From Amycolatopsis thailandensis (lineage in GTDB: Bacteria > Actinomycetota > Actinomycetes > Mycobacteriales > Pseudonocardiaceae): 64,000 nucleotides of DNA. Numbering within the stretch: the first letter of the stretch is position 1; every line of letters starts with the position of its first letter. Of the stretch, positions 1 to 8,640 are shown one piece after another. Made by a program: the position numbers and the translations under genes. The notes under the pieces were generated by a model. The model did no database searches and was not told where the DNA came from. It worked only from the letters and a program-made list of their open reading frames with translations. The stretch spans positions 96,151 through 160,150 of the forward strand of contig NZ_NMQT01000124.1 in the NCBI RefSeq assembly GCF_002234405.1, written 5' to 3'.

Positions 1-57
1 GCCGACGGCTAGGCTGGGCCCCGTCACCGCAGGCACGACCCACATGAGGAGCATGGC

Positions 58-1344
58 GTGGCGCTCATCGAGCAGGTAGGCGCTCGCGAGATTCTGGACT
101 CGCGAGGCAACCCGACGGTCGAAGTGGAGGTGGCTCTCGACGACGGCACGCTGGCGCGGGCCGCGGTCCCCTCGGGTGCGTCCACCGGCGAACACGAAGC
201 CGTCGAGCTGCGTGACGGCGACACCGGCCGGTACAACGGCAAGGGTGTCGAGCGCGCGGTCGCGGCCGTCCTGGACGAGATCGGCCCGGATCTGGTCGGC
301 ACCGACGCCGTCGACCAGCGCATCGTCGACCAGAAGCTGGTCGACCTCGACGGCACCCCGGCGAAGTCCCGCCTCGGCGCGAACGCCATCCTCGGCGTTT
401 CGCTCGCCGTCGCGAAGGCCGCCGCGGAGTCGGCCGAACTGGAGCTGTTCCGCTACCTCGGCGGGCCGAACGCGCACGTGCTGCCGGTGCCGATGCTGAA
501 CATCCTCAACGGTGGCGCGCACGCCGACACCGATGTGGACATCCAGGAATTCATGATCGCGCCGATCGGCGCCGAGTCGTTCCGCGAGGCCCTGCGCTGG
601 GGCACCGAGGTCTACCACTCGCTGAAGTCGGTCCTGAAGGGCCGCGGCCTGTCCACCGGCCTCGGCGACGAAGGCGGCTTCGCGCCCAGCCTGAAGAACA
701 ACCGCGAAGCGCTCGACCTGATCCTTCAGGCGATCGAGAAGGCCGGGTACGCCCCGGGCCGTGACGTCGCGCTCGCGCTCGACGTCGCCGCGACCGAGTT
801 CTTCTCCGACGGCGCGTACACCTTCGAAGGCGCGAAGAAGAGCGCCGAGCAGATGTCGGCCTACTACGCCGAACTGCTGCGCGACTACCCGCTCGTGTCC
901 ATCGAGGACCCGCTGAGCGAGGACGACTGGGACGGCTGGGTCCAGCTGACCGCCGAGATCGGCGAGAAGGTCCAGATCGTCGGCGACGACCTGTTCGTCA
1001 CCAACCCGGACCGCCTCGAAGAGGGCATCACCCGCCGCGCCGCCAACGCGCTGCTGGTGAAGGTCAACCAGATCGGCACGCTGTCGGAGACCCTCGACGC
1101 GATCTCGCTGGCCACCTCGTACGGCTACAAGTCGATGATGAGCCACCGGTCCGGTGAGACCGAGGACACCTTCATCGCGGACCTGGCCGTCGCGACCGGT
1201 GTCGGCCAGATCAAGACCGGCGCCCCGGCGCGCGGCGAGCGGATCGCCAAGTACAACCAGCTGCTCCGCATCGAGGAGACCCTCGCCGACGCGGCTCGCT
1301 ACGCCGGCGACCTCGCGTTCCCGCGGTTCAGCCCGGAGGGGTAA
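58..1344 (+). CDS. eno: Enolase
   Basis: This 428-residue protein is full length for enolase, the cytoplasmic enzyme that converts 2-phosphoglycerate to phosphoenolpyruvate in glycolysis. The sequence shows the conserved GDEGGFAPS segment near residue 203, the Mg-ligand region SIEDPLSEDD, the signature LLVKVNQIGT near residue 335 and the SHRSGETED loop. The GTG start is chosen because an AGGAG ribosome binding site ends about six bases upstream. The nearby ATG at 53 is in another frame. It leads a tightly spaced cluster with a DivIC-like gene six bases downstream, the order seen around eno in mycobacteria (Rv1023-Rv1026). The identification is secure. Confidence 0.98.
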   Translation: MALIEQVGAREILDSRGNPTVEVEVALDDGTLARAAVPSGASTGEHEAVELRDGDTGRYNGKGVERAVAAVLDEIGPDLVGTDAVDQRIVDQKLVDLDGTPAKSRLGANAILGVSLAVAKAAAESAELELFRYLGGPNAHVLPVPMLNILNGGAHADTDVDIQEFMIAPIGAESFREALRWGTEVYHSLKSVLKGRGLSTGLGDEGGFAPSLKNNREALDLILQAIEKAGYAPGRDVALALDVAATEFFSDGAYTFEGAKKSAEQMSAYYAELLRDYPLVSIEDPLSEDDWDGWVQLTAEIGEKVQIVGDDLFVTNPDRLEEGITRRAANALLVKVNQIGTLSETLDAISLATSYGYKSMMSHRSGETEDTFIADLAVATGVGQIKTGAPARGERIAKYNQLLRIEETLADAARYAGDLAFPRFSPEG

Positions 1345-1350
1345 TCAGCG

Positions 1351-1893
1351 ATGGCAGACCGGGGGAGGGCGCGGACCCGTCGTAGCGGGCGTGCGGACGG
1401 CGGTGGCTCCGGCAGGGGCCGCCGGCCGGAGAGCGCCCGTCGTACGACGACGAACGAGGTCCGCGCCCGAACCCGGCTGCGCCGCAGCCTGGCGGCGAAG
1501 AGGGCATCGGGTGCCGCGAAGGTGCTCGGCATGTCCACCACCCGCCGGGCCGCGGTGGTGGCGATCGTGGTGTGCGCGCTCGCGTTCACCATCGCCGTCC
1601 CGCTGCGCACGTACCTCAGCCAGAAGTCCGAGGTGAACGAGCAGCAGCAGTTACAGTCCGAACTGCAGCGGAGCGTCGCCCAGCTGGAAGGCCGCAAGGC
1701 CGAGCTGAGCGACCCCGCGCAGATCGAGGCCGAGGCTCGTAAGCGCTTCGGTTTCGTGAAGCCCGGCGAGACGCCGTACATCGTGCAGCTCCCCGAGGAC
1801 AAGGTGCCCGAGCAGGGCGAGCCGCAAGGCCAGCAGCCGGTGCCCGCGGGCTCCTGGTACGAGAAGCTGTGGGATCAGGTCGCGGGCGGCTGA
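1351..1893 (+). CDS. FtsB/DivIC-type septum formation initiator protein
   Basis: This 180-residue protein has a long Arg/Gly-rich cytoplasmic N-terminus, one membrane helix near residues 56-78 (AAVVAIVVCALAFTIAV), then a Gln/Glu-rich coiled coil and the FGFVKPGE segment typical of the DivIC/FtsB family. Family members join the divisome FtsQ-FtsL-FtsB complex on the outer face of the membrane. It lies directly behind eno with a GGAGGGG ribosome binding site, as Rv1024 does in M. tuberculosis. Codon 101 is TTA (1651-1653), a very rare codon in such genomes, so its translation depends on a UAA-anticodon tRNA. Division role is inferred from family and position. Confidence 0.9.
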   Translation: MADRGRARTRRSGRADGGGSGRGRRPESARRTTTNEVRARTRLRRSLAAKRASGAAKVLGMSTTRRAAVVAIVVCALAFTIAVPLRTYLSQKSEVNEQQQLQSELQRSVAQLEGRKAELSDPAQIEAEARKRFGFVKPGETPYIVQLPEDKVPEQGEPQGQQPVPAGSWYEKLWDQVAGG

Positions 1894-1917
1894 ACCTCCC
1901 CCTTTAGCCTTAGGGGT

Positions 1918-2427
1918 GTGAACAGCACGGAAAAGTCTTCATACGAGCCTGTGACCGACGCCGACCGCGAGATCATCGCGGAACAGCTCGGCCGGGCACC
2001 CCGTGCGCTGCGCGCCGTCGCCGCGCGCTGCCCGAGCGGCCACCCGTCGGTCGTGCAGACCAGCCCCCGCCTCGACGACGGCACCCCGTTCCCGACGCTC
2101 TACTACTTGACCTGCCCGAAGCTGACGTCGATGGTCGGCACGCTCGAGGCGTCCGGGCTGATGAAGGAGATGACCGACCGGCTCGCGGAGGACCCCGAGC
2201 TGGCGGCCGCCTACCAGCGGACCCACGAGAGCTACCTCGCCGAACGCGACGCCATCGACTCGCTCGGCCACGAGGTCAGCGCGGGCGGGATGCCCGGCCG
2301 CGTCAAATGCCTGCACGTCCACCTGGCGCACACGCTCGCCGTCGGCCCCGGCGTGAACCCGTTCGGCGACGAGACCCTCGCGCTGCTCAAAGCCAGTGGA
2401 TGGCCGTCGGGCGACTGCCAGGGGTAA
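1918..2427 (+). CDS. DUF501 domain protein
   Basis: This 169-residue cytoplasmic protein matches the DUF501 family (Rv1025-like): an N-terminal segment APRALRAVAARCPSGHPSVV, then YYLTCPKLTSMVGTLEASG and a C-terminal CLHVHLAHTLA-GPGVNPFGDE block. The conserved Cys and His residues (CP near residue 62, CLHVH near residue 126) could bind a metal, but this is not shown here. It sits between a divisome gene and cell-wall or phosphate genes in a conserved actinobacterial block. The biochemical function of the family is not established. The start is a GTG. Confidence 0.9.
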   Translation: MNSTEKSSYEPVTDADREIIAEQLGRAPRALRAVAARCPSGHPSVVQTSPRLDDGTPFPTLYYLTCPKLTSMVGTLEASGLMKEMTDRLAEDPELAAAYQRTHESYLAERDAIDSLGHEVSAGGMPGRVKCLHVHLAHTLAVGPGVNPFGDETLALLKASGWPSGDCQG

Positions 2428-2609
2428 CACCGGCGCCCGGTGCACAGATAGTTCCTCCAGGTGGGTTAATTCACCTCTTGTCGACCAACTCGTCCTCCCC
2501 TATGGGGTGAAACCGGTCACCGTATGCGGCAGGCTGTGCACGGTCGAGGGTTGTCGGGGTGGGAAGTACCGGATCGCCGGATCGCGATCCGCCGGGAGGG
2601 TTCTGAGGT

Positions 2610-3770
2610 ATGCGCGTGAGGCACGTGCCAGGCGCGGTGACAGGTCATGTCAGGAGACTCTGTCTCCGGCACCGCACGATCGCCGCGGTGACCGGAGGTG
2701 TCCTCGCCATCGTCCCGGCCGGTGCCGCGGTCGTCGGTGCTGGCAGCTGGGCCGCGACGGCGGGCACGATCCACACCGACAACGTCGCCCTCGTCGGCGG
2801 CTATGACCCGAAGAACCCGCTCGTCCAGCAGATCGGCGTCGACGGCAGTCTGCCGGACGCGCCGACCCCGCTCCCGCTCCCCGCGGACGAACTCCCCAAC
2901 GGTCCGCTCGGCATCCCGGTCACCGCGCTCGCCGCGTACCGCAACGCCGCCGACATCCTCATCGCCGAACAGCCCGGTTGTCACATCGACTGGGCGCTGA
3001 TCGCCAGCATCGGCCGGATCGAGTCGAACCACGCGCGCGGCGGTTACGTCGACGCGAAGGGCAACACCCTCGAACCGATCCTCGGCCCGCAGCTCAACGG
3101 CGCCGGACCGTTCGCGGCCATCCCGGACACCGACGGCGGCAAATACGACGGCGACACGGTCTGGGATCGCGCCGTCGGCCCGACGCAGTTCATCCCGTCG
3201 ACCTGGGCCCGCTACGCCTCCGACGGCAACGGCGACGGCGAGTCGAACCCCAACAACATCTTCGACGCGGCACTCGGCACCGGCCGGTACCTGTGCTCGG
3301 GCGGACTCGATCTGTCCAAACCGGACCAGTTGCGCGCGGCCGTGTTCCGCTACAACAACTCCGACACCTACGTGAACACCGTGCTCATCTGGGCCGAGGC
3401 CTACCGCACGGGAGTGCTGCCGACGCCGGACAGCAAGGTGCCCGTCGGCGCCCCGAACGCCGCGGCCGCTCCGCCGCCCACTTCGGTGCCGCCGCCTCCG
3501 CTGCCGTCGACGCCGCCCGGTTCGGTGACGACTTCGCCGTCGAGCACTTTGCCGGGGACGAGTACGAGTTCGTCTTCCTCGTCGAAGCCGCCGACGAGGA
3601 GCTCGAAACCGCCTTGCCAGCCTGTCACCGAGACGGCGACGGTGCCGACTTCGACCACGAGCCCGACGACCACGACACCCCCGCCGCCGACGACCTGTAC
3701 CTCGCCGACGACGACCACCACGACGACGACGGTGCCCTCGACGAGCAGCAAAGGCGTCGACCCCACCTGA
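2610..3770 (+). CDS. Secreted/membrane lytic murein transglycosylase with Pro/Thr-rich tail
   Basis: The 386-residue protein has an Arg-rich N-terminus and a membrane segment near residues 28-50, then a soluble-lytic-transglycosylase domain. The catalytic Glu lies in the IGRIESNH motif near residue 134, and AVGPTQFIPSTWARYASDGNGDG and FRYNNSDTYVN follow in the usual order. The family cleaves peptidoglycan glycan strands outside the cell. The last 110 residues are a low-complexity Pro/Ser/Thr stretch with poly-Thr runs, likely a wall-spanning linker. It resembles mycobacterial LpqU (Rv1022), which lies upstream of eno. Here it sits between DUF501 and ppx. The promoter is presumably in the 182-base gap upstream, where a short repeat AGGTG/CACCT lies at 2459-2476. 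Confidence 0.9.
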   Translation: MRVRHVPGAVTGHVRRLCLRHRTIAAVTGGVLAIVPAGAAVVGAGSWAATAGTIHTDNVALVGGYDPKNPLVQQIGVDGSLPDAPTPLPLPADELPNGPLGIPVTALAAYRNAADILIAEQPGCHIDWALIASIGRIESNHARGGYVDAKGNTLEPILGPQLNGAGPFAAIPDTDGGKYDGDTVWDRAVGPTQFIPSTWARYASDGNGDGESNPNNIFDAALGTGRYLCSGGLDLSKPDQLRAAVFRYNNSDTYVNTVLIWAEAYRTGVLPTPDSKVPVGAPNAAAAPPPTSVPPPPLPSTPPGSVTTSPSSTLPGTSTSSSSSSKPPTRSSKPPCQPVTETATVPTSTTSPTTTTPPPPTTCTSPTTTTTTTTVPSTSSKGVDPT

Positions 3771-3845
3771 TCGGCATTGACTATCCATCCATGCCCCCGC
3801 CACCACCCTCGGCGGAGAAGCTCCGCTCCGCTGTAATCTCCGGGC

Positions 3846-4799
3846 ATGCCTCGTGTTGCCGCGATCGACTGTGGGACCAACTCCATCCGCCTGCTCGTCG
3901 CCGAGCTGACCCCCCGTCACGACGGGACGGTCGACCTGCGCGACCTGCACCGCGAGATGCGGATCGTCCGCCTCGGGCAGGGCGTGGACGCCACCGGCAG
4001 GCTGGCCCCCGAGGCACTCGAGCGCACCCGCAAGGCGCTGGCCGACTACACGATCGCCGCGCGCCGCAAGGGTGTCGAGAAGGTCCGTATGGTCGCGACG
4101 TCGGCGACGCGCGACGCGAGCAACCGCGACGAGTTCTTCGCGATGACCCGTGAGGTGCTCGGTACCGAGGCCGAAGTCATCAGTGGCGACGAAGAGGCGC
4201 GGCTGTCCTTCACCGGCGCCGTCGGCGAGCAGGATCCCGACGACGGCCCCTTCGTGGTGGTCGACGTCGGCGGCGGCTCGACCGAACTCGTCGTCGGGAC
4301 CTGGGACGGCCGCCGGGCCGAGGTGATCGCGGCCAAGTCGGTCGACATCGGCTGCGTGCGGATCACCGAACGCGCGCTGAAGTCCGACCCGCCGACAGCG
4401 GGCGAGATCGCCGAAGCCCGCGAGCTGGCCGCCAAGGTGCTCACCGAGGCCTTCGACGTCGTGGACGTGTCCACCGCCAAGACGTGGATCGGTGTCGCCG
4501 GGACGGTCACGACCCTGACGGCCGTGTCACAGGGACTGTCGGAGTACGACTCCGAGCGCACCCACCTTTCGAAGCTCTCCCACGCCGAGATCGACCGGGT
4601 CGCGCAGTCGCTCCTCACCGCCGACCACGCGACCCGCGCCGCGAACCCGGTGATCCACCCCGGCCGGGTCGACGTGATCGGCGGCGGCTCGGTGATCGTG
4701 CAGGTGCTGGCCGAACAGTTCGCCACGCGCGGTGGTCCCGACGAGCTGGTGATCTCCGAGCACGACATCCTCGACGGGATCGCGCTGTCACTGGCTTGA
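3846..4799 (+). CDS. Ppx/GppA family exopolyphosphatase
   Basis: This 317-residue protein belongs to the Ppx/GppA phosphatases of the actin-like ATPase superfamily, which hydrolyse polyphosphate or pppGpp. The first phosphate-binding motif is AIDCGTNSIRLLVAE at residues 6-20 and the second is VDVGGGSTELVVG near residue 139. FVVVDVG and SGDEEARLSF agree with the family. The length fits the short actinobacterial type (Rv1026/Ppx2-like) without the extra C-terminal HD domain. It closes the eno cluster. Substrate choice between polyphosphate and pppGpp cannot be decided from sequence. Confidence 0.93.
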   Translation: MPRVAAIDCGTNSIRLLVAELTPRHDGTVDLRDLHREMRIVRLGQGVDATGRLAPEALERTRKALADYTIAARRKGVEKVRMVATSATRDASNRDEFFAMTREVLGTEAEVISGDEEARLSFTGAVGEQDPDDGPFVVVDVGGGSTELVVGTWDGRRAEVIAAKSVDIGCVRITERALKSDPPTAGEIAEARELAAKVLTEAFDVVDVSTAKTWIGVAGTVTTLTAVSQGLSEYDSERTHLSKLSHAEIDRVAQSLLTADHATRAANPVIHPGRVDVIGGGSVIVQVLAEQFATRGGPDELVISEHDILDGIALSLA

Positions 4800-4877
4800 C
4801 AGCCGGGTTTCTCTTGCGTGAAGCCATTTCTTTCGGTGATCAAGTGGTGACCTCAAGTCCGGATTAGACCATTCGGC

Positions 4878-4904
4878 GCAGCCTTGTTCCTACCAAGGTT
4901 GTGC
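4878..4904. promoter_or_regulatory. Imperfect inverted repeat upstream of the peptide importer operon
   Basis: CCTTG (4882-4886) and CAAGG (4894-4898) form an inverted repeat with a seven-base spacer, flanked by GCA and TGC. It lies about 150 bases before the substrate-binding protein gene in an otherwise featureless 256-base gap, so it could be an operator. I see no clear -35/-10 pair here. Confidence 0.25.
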
Positions 4905-5055
4905 TCTGACCGGGTGGTCCCGGATACCGTCACCCATTTGCAACACCAACGCACTGTGATCGCCTTCACCTGTCCCATAGCGTCGTCTCACCTTCTGGGC
5001 GGTGGGGCGCGACCAGCGCCCGCCGGACTATCCGACGACGAGAGTTGGAGGGGAC

Positions 5056-6675
5056 ATGCGGGCTTCACGCGGGTTCTGGGGAGCGACGGCGGTGGTGGCC
5101 ACGGCGGCCCTGCTGCTGACGGCCTGTGGGGGTGGTGGATCCAAGGACGAAAAGGGATCCGGCGCCGCTGACGCCAACGCGGCGGTCTCGGTCTACGGCA
5201 CCGAGCCGGAGAACTCGCTGATTCCCGCCAACACCAACGAACTCGGTGGGTCCAAGGCGCTCAAGCCGGTCTTCTCGGCGCTGGTCGGCTACAAATCCGA
5301 CACCGCCGAGCCGTACAACCTGATGGCCGAATCGATCACCACGACCGATTCCAAGGTCTTCGACATCAAGATCAAAAAGGGCTGGAAGTTCCACGACGGG
5401 ACCGAGGTCAAGGCGAAGAACTTCGTCGACGCGTGGAACTACAGCGCGAACGGCAAGAACGGCATGCAGAACGCGTCGTTCTTCGAGCAGATCCAGGGCT
5501 ACGACGAGATCAGCGCCAAAGAGCCGGCCGTCAAGGAGATGTCCGGGCTCAAGGTCGTGAACGACTACGAGTTCCAGGCCACCCTCAAGGGCCCGTTCTC
5601 GGTGTTCGCCACCAAGATCGGCTACCTCGCCTTCGCGCCGCTGCCGGACAAGTTCTTCGCCGACCCGGAGGCGTTCGCCAAGGCCCCGATCGGGAACGGG
5701 CCGCTGAAGTTCGTTTCGCGCGCGCCCAACCAGAACATGAAGCTCACGCGCTTCGACGAGTACCAGGGCGAGGACAAGGTCAAGTTCAAGGACCTGGAAG
5801 TCCGCATCTACACCAGCCAGGAGACCGCGTACCAGGATCTGCTGAGCAACCGTCTCGACTTCATGGAGGCGCTCCCGCCGTCGGCGAAGGCCGGCGGTAA
5901 GTACAAGGCCGACCTCGGTCAGCGCCTGGTCGAAGGAAACCTGCTCGGCATCAGCGCGCTCGCGCTCCCGTACTACGTCCCGGGCTACGACAACCTGGAC
6001 CTGCGCAAGGCGATCTCGCTGGCCATCGACCGCGAGCAGATCGTCAAGACCGTCATGAACGACACCTACGCGCCGGCCGACGGCTACGTTTCGCGCGGTA
6101 TCGAGGGATACCGGCCGGGCGTCTGCGGCGAGTTCTGCAAGTTCGATCCGGCCAAGGCCAAGGAGTTCTTCGCGAAGTCCGGCTTCACCGGCAAGCTGAC
6201 CATCGCTTCGAACGCCGACGGTGGCCGCAAGGAGCCGCTGGTCGCGGCGTGCAACAGCATCAAGAACGCGCTCGGCGTCGAATGCGACTTCGTGCCGGCG
6301 ACCGACTTCGGCCAGTGGCGCAGCATCGTCAACAACCGCCAGCTGACCGGCATGGGCCGCTCCGACTGGTCGGCCGACTACCCGTCGATCGAGAACTACC
6401 TGAACCCGCGCTACAAGAGCACCGGTTCGTCGAACGACTCCACGTACAACAACCCGGCCGTCGACGCGCTGCTGACCCAGGCGGACCAGACCGCCGACAA
6501 GGCGGCCGCGATCAAGCTGTACCAGCAGGCCGAGGACCTGATCGCGAAGGACCTGCCGCAGATCCCCGTGTGGGAGGAGAAGGGCGTCGGTGGCAAGTCG
6601 AACCGGCTGAAGGTCGCGAAGCTCGACTTCGGCCGTCTCGCTGACTACTCGTCCATCGAGGTCGCGGCGAAGTAA
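5056..6675 (+). CDS. Peptide ABC transporter substrate-binding lipoprotein (family 5)
   Basis: This 539-residue protein is an SBP_bac_5 (DppA/OppA-like) receptor. It has a lipoprotein signal with lipobox LTAC and the modified Cys at residue 24, followed by a Gly-rich linker. The family motif region FDIKIKKGWKFHDGTEVKAKNFVDAWNY is present near residue 110. It would capture di- or oligopeptides outside the membrane for the downstream permease. The ATG at 5056 is chosen over an upstream in-frame ATG because GGAGGGG lies just before it and the signal peptide begins there. It is the first gene of a five-gene importer operon and is separated from the permeases by a strong hairpin. Confidence 0.95.
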   Translation: MRASRGFWGATAVVATAALLLTACGGGGSKDEKGSGAADANAAVSVYGTEPENSLIPANTNELGGSKALKPVFSALVGYKSDTAEPYNLMAESITTTDSKVFDIKIKKGWKFHDGTEVKAKNFVDAWNYSANGKNGMQNASFFEQIQGYDEISAKEPAVKEMSGLKVVNDYEFQATLKGPFSVFATKIGYLAFAPLPDKFFADPEAFAKAPIGNGPLKFVSRAPNQNMKLTRFDEYQGEDKVKFKDLEVRIYTSQETAYQDLLSNRLDFMEALPPSAKAGGKYKADLGQRLVEGNLLGISALALPYYVPGYDNLDLRKAISLAIDREQIVKTVMNDTYAPADGYVSRGIEGYRPGVCGEFCKFDPAKAKEFFAKSGFTGKLTIASNADGGRKEPLVAACNSIKNALGVECDFVPATDFGQWRSIVNNRQLTGMGRSDWSADYPSIENYLNPRYKSTGSSNDSTYNNPAVDALLTQADQTADKAAAIKLYQQAEDLIAKDLPQIPVWEEKGVGGKSNRLKVAKLDFGRLADYSSIEVAAK

Positions 6676-6687
6676 ACGCGTGGTCGC

Positions 6688-6718
6688 GCCGGCCGGGAGC
6701 ACATCGCTCCCGGCCGGC
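6688..6718 (+). promoter_or_regulatory. Intercistronic hairpin between receptor and permease genes
   Basis: Thirteen-base perfect arms (6688-6700 and 6706-6718) enclose a five-base loop. An outer pair, CGCGTGGT and ACCACGCG (ending 6741), can extend the stem. There is no T-run, so it is probably a partial terminator or mRNA-stabilising hairpin that raises receptor levels over permease levels, as in other ABC operons. Confidence 0.6.
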
Positions 6719-6761
6719 CGGACCCCGGCTCCCACCACGCGATCCCCAGGACGGCACGCCC

Positions 6762-7688
6762 ATGCCCCAGTACATCCTCCGACGCCTACTCCAACTCATC
6801 CCGGTCTTCTTCGGCACCACGTTCCTCATCTACGCCCTCGTGTGGGCGGTGCCCGGTGACCCGTTCGCCGGCAAATGCGGTCAGGTCGCCTGTCCGCCCG
6901 CCTACATCGAGATGATGACCGACAAGTTCAACCTCGACGATTCGATCTTCGTCCAGTACTTCAAGTACCTCGGCAACCTGTTCACCGGCGACTGGGGCGA
7001 GACCTTCAACGGTGTCTCGGTCGGCGAGCTGATCGGGAACGCCTATCCGGTGACCGTCCGGCTCGCCCTCATCGCGGTGGCCATCGAAGCGATCATCGGC
7101 CTGTCCGCGGGCATCCTGACCGGCCTGCGCGGCAAGGGTTTCCTCGACAACCTCGTGCTGATGTCCACCACGTTCCTGATCTCGATCCCGGTGTTCGTCA
7201 CCGCGATCGTGCTCCAGATCGTCCTCGGTTCGGAACTGGGACTCATCGACGCGAGCGTCTCCGAGGACGCCACGATCGGCGAACTGATCGTGCCCGGCAT
7301 CGCGCTCGGCAGTCTGTCCATGGCCTACATCGCCCGGTTGACCAGAACGAGCATCGCCGAGAACCGGCACGCCGACTACGTCCGCACGGCCGTCGCGAAA
7401 GGACAGCCGCGCAGCCGGGTCGTCGGGGTGCACCTGCTCCGGAACTCGGTGATCCCGGTGCTGACCTTCATCGGCACCGACATCGGCGCGCTCATGGGCG
7501 GGGCCATCGTCACCGAAGGCGTGTTCAACATCAACGGCATCGGCGGGCTCATCTTCCGCGGTATCCAGAACCGGGAGGGCGCCACCGTCACCGGCGTCGT
7601 CGTCCTGCTGGTGATGGTCTACCTGCTGGTGAGTCTCATCGTCGACCTGCTCTATGCCGTTCTCGACCCGAGGATCCGTTATGACTGA
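6762..7688 (+). CDS. Peptide ABC transporter permease, DppB type
   Basis: This 308-residue integral membrane protein starts MPQYILRRLLQLIPVFFGTTFLIY, the hallmark first helix of DppB/OppB permeases. It contains the BPD_transp_1 coupling region (residues ~205-225, DYVRTAVAKGQPRSRVVGVHLLRNSVIPVLT, with the conserved A-x-G-x3-R pattern) and six predicted helices. It forms the translocation pore with the next gene product. Its end overlaps the start of the second permease by eight bases, indicating translational coupling. Confidence 0.95.
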   Translation: MPQYILRRLLQLIPVFFGTTFLIYALVWAVPGDPFAGKCGQVACPPAYIEMMTDKFNLDDSIFVQYFKYLGNLFTGDWGETFNGVSVGELIGNAYPVTVRLALIAVAIEAIIGLSAGILTGLRGKGFLDNLVLMSTTFLISIPVFVTAIVLQIVLGSELGLIDASVSEDATIGELIVPGIALGSLSMAYIARLTRTSIAENRHADYVRTAVAKGQPRSRVVGVHLLRNSVIPVLTFIGTDIGALMGGAIVTEGVFNINGIGGLIFRGIQNREGATVTGVVVLLVMVYLLVSLIVDLLYAVLDPRIRYD

Positions 7689-8634
7689 CCCCAACGTGGC
7701 AGGCGGCGTGTCCTCCGTGGACGTCGCGAGCGCCGGAGTCGCCGACGATTCCGCGGTGGCGCACAAACCGCGCAGTCTCGGCGGCGACGCCTGGCGGATG
7801 CTGCGCAAGCGGCCGTCGTTCATCATCTCCGCCGTCATCATCGCGCTCGTCGTGCTCATCGCGATCGCGCCCGACCTGTTCAGTTCCCGGCCCGCCGGGT
7901 TCAGCGATCTGCTCCACGCCAACGAAGGACCGTCCGCGGACGCCTGGTTCGGTTACGACAACCAGGGTTACGACGTCTACGCGCGGACCATCCACGGCGC
8001 GCGGGCGTCGTTGCTGGTCGGTGTCTTCGCGACGGTGCTGACGATCCTGATCGGCTCGGTGGTCGGGATCGTCGCCGGGTACTACGGCCGTCTCGTCGAC
8101 AGCCTGTTCTCGCGGGTGGGCGACATCTTCGCGGCGCTGCCGTTCGTGCTCGGCGCGATCGTCATCCTGACCACGTTCAACGCCCCCGGCTCGAACCCCG
8201 GCGCGGTCACGATCATCGTGCAGGTGGTCGTCTCGATCGCGGCGCTGAGCTGGCCGGTGGCGATGCGCATCATGCGGTCGGCGACGCTGGTGGCCAAGCA
8301 ACTCGACTACGTCAAGGCCGCGCGCGGACTCGGCGCGAGCACGCCGCGCATCGTGTTCCGGCACCTGTTGCCCAACACGGTCGCGCCGGTGCTGGTCTAC
8401 GGCACCATCGCGCTCGGCGCGTTCATCGGCGCGGAGGCGACACTGGCGTACCTCGGTGTCGGCGTGCGTCCGCCGGTCGTCTCGTGGGGAGTGATGATCA
8501 GCGACGCGCGGGACTACTTCCGGGTGAACCCGCACATGCTGTTGTTCCCGGCCGGTTTCGTCACCATCACCGTGCTCGCGTTCGTCATGCTCGGTGACGG
8601 GATCCGCGACGCGCTCGACCCGAAGGCCCGGTGA
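7681..8634 (+). CDS. Peptide ABC transporter permease, DppC type
   Basis: This 317-residue permease of the DppC/OppC family has a long cytoplasmic N-terminus, a first helix near residue 45, the N-terminal OppC_N segment ending WFGYDNQGYDVYARTIHGAR, and the ATPase-coupling loop KAARGLGASTPRIVFRHLLPN. The ATG overlapping the stop of the preceding permease is used because it gives the usual length. It pairs with the DppB-type protein to make the membrane channel. Confidence 0.95.
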   Translation: MTDPNVAGGVSSVDVASAGVADDSAVAHKPRSLGGDAWRMLRKRPSFIISAVIIALVVLIAIAPDLFSSRPAGFSDLLHANEGPSADAWFGYDNQGYDVYARTIHGARASLLVGVFATVLTILIGSVVGIVAGYYGRLVDSLFSRVGDIFAALPFVLGAIVILTTFNAPGSNPGAVTIIVQVVVSIAALSWPVAMRIMRSATLVAKQLDYVKAARGLGASTPRIVFRHLLPNTVAPVLVYGTIALGAFIGAEATLAYLGVGVRPPVVSWGVMISDARDYFRVNPHMLLFPAGFVTITVLAFVMLGDGIRDALDPKAR

Positions 8635-8640
8635 GCGGCT

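Noticed and set aside
2428..2609. Possible c-di-AMP (ydaO) riboswitch before the lytic transglycosylase gene, suggested by GGGGTGAAACCGG at 2501-2513
   Set aside because: The other conserved ydaO segments and paired helices are not present in the leader.
3401..3886. Minus-strand frame with poly-Val opposite the Thr-rich tail of the transglycosylase
   Set aside because: It results from the antisense of ACG/ACC Thr codons and has no start signal.
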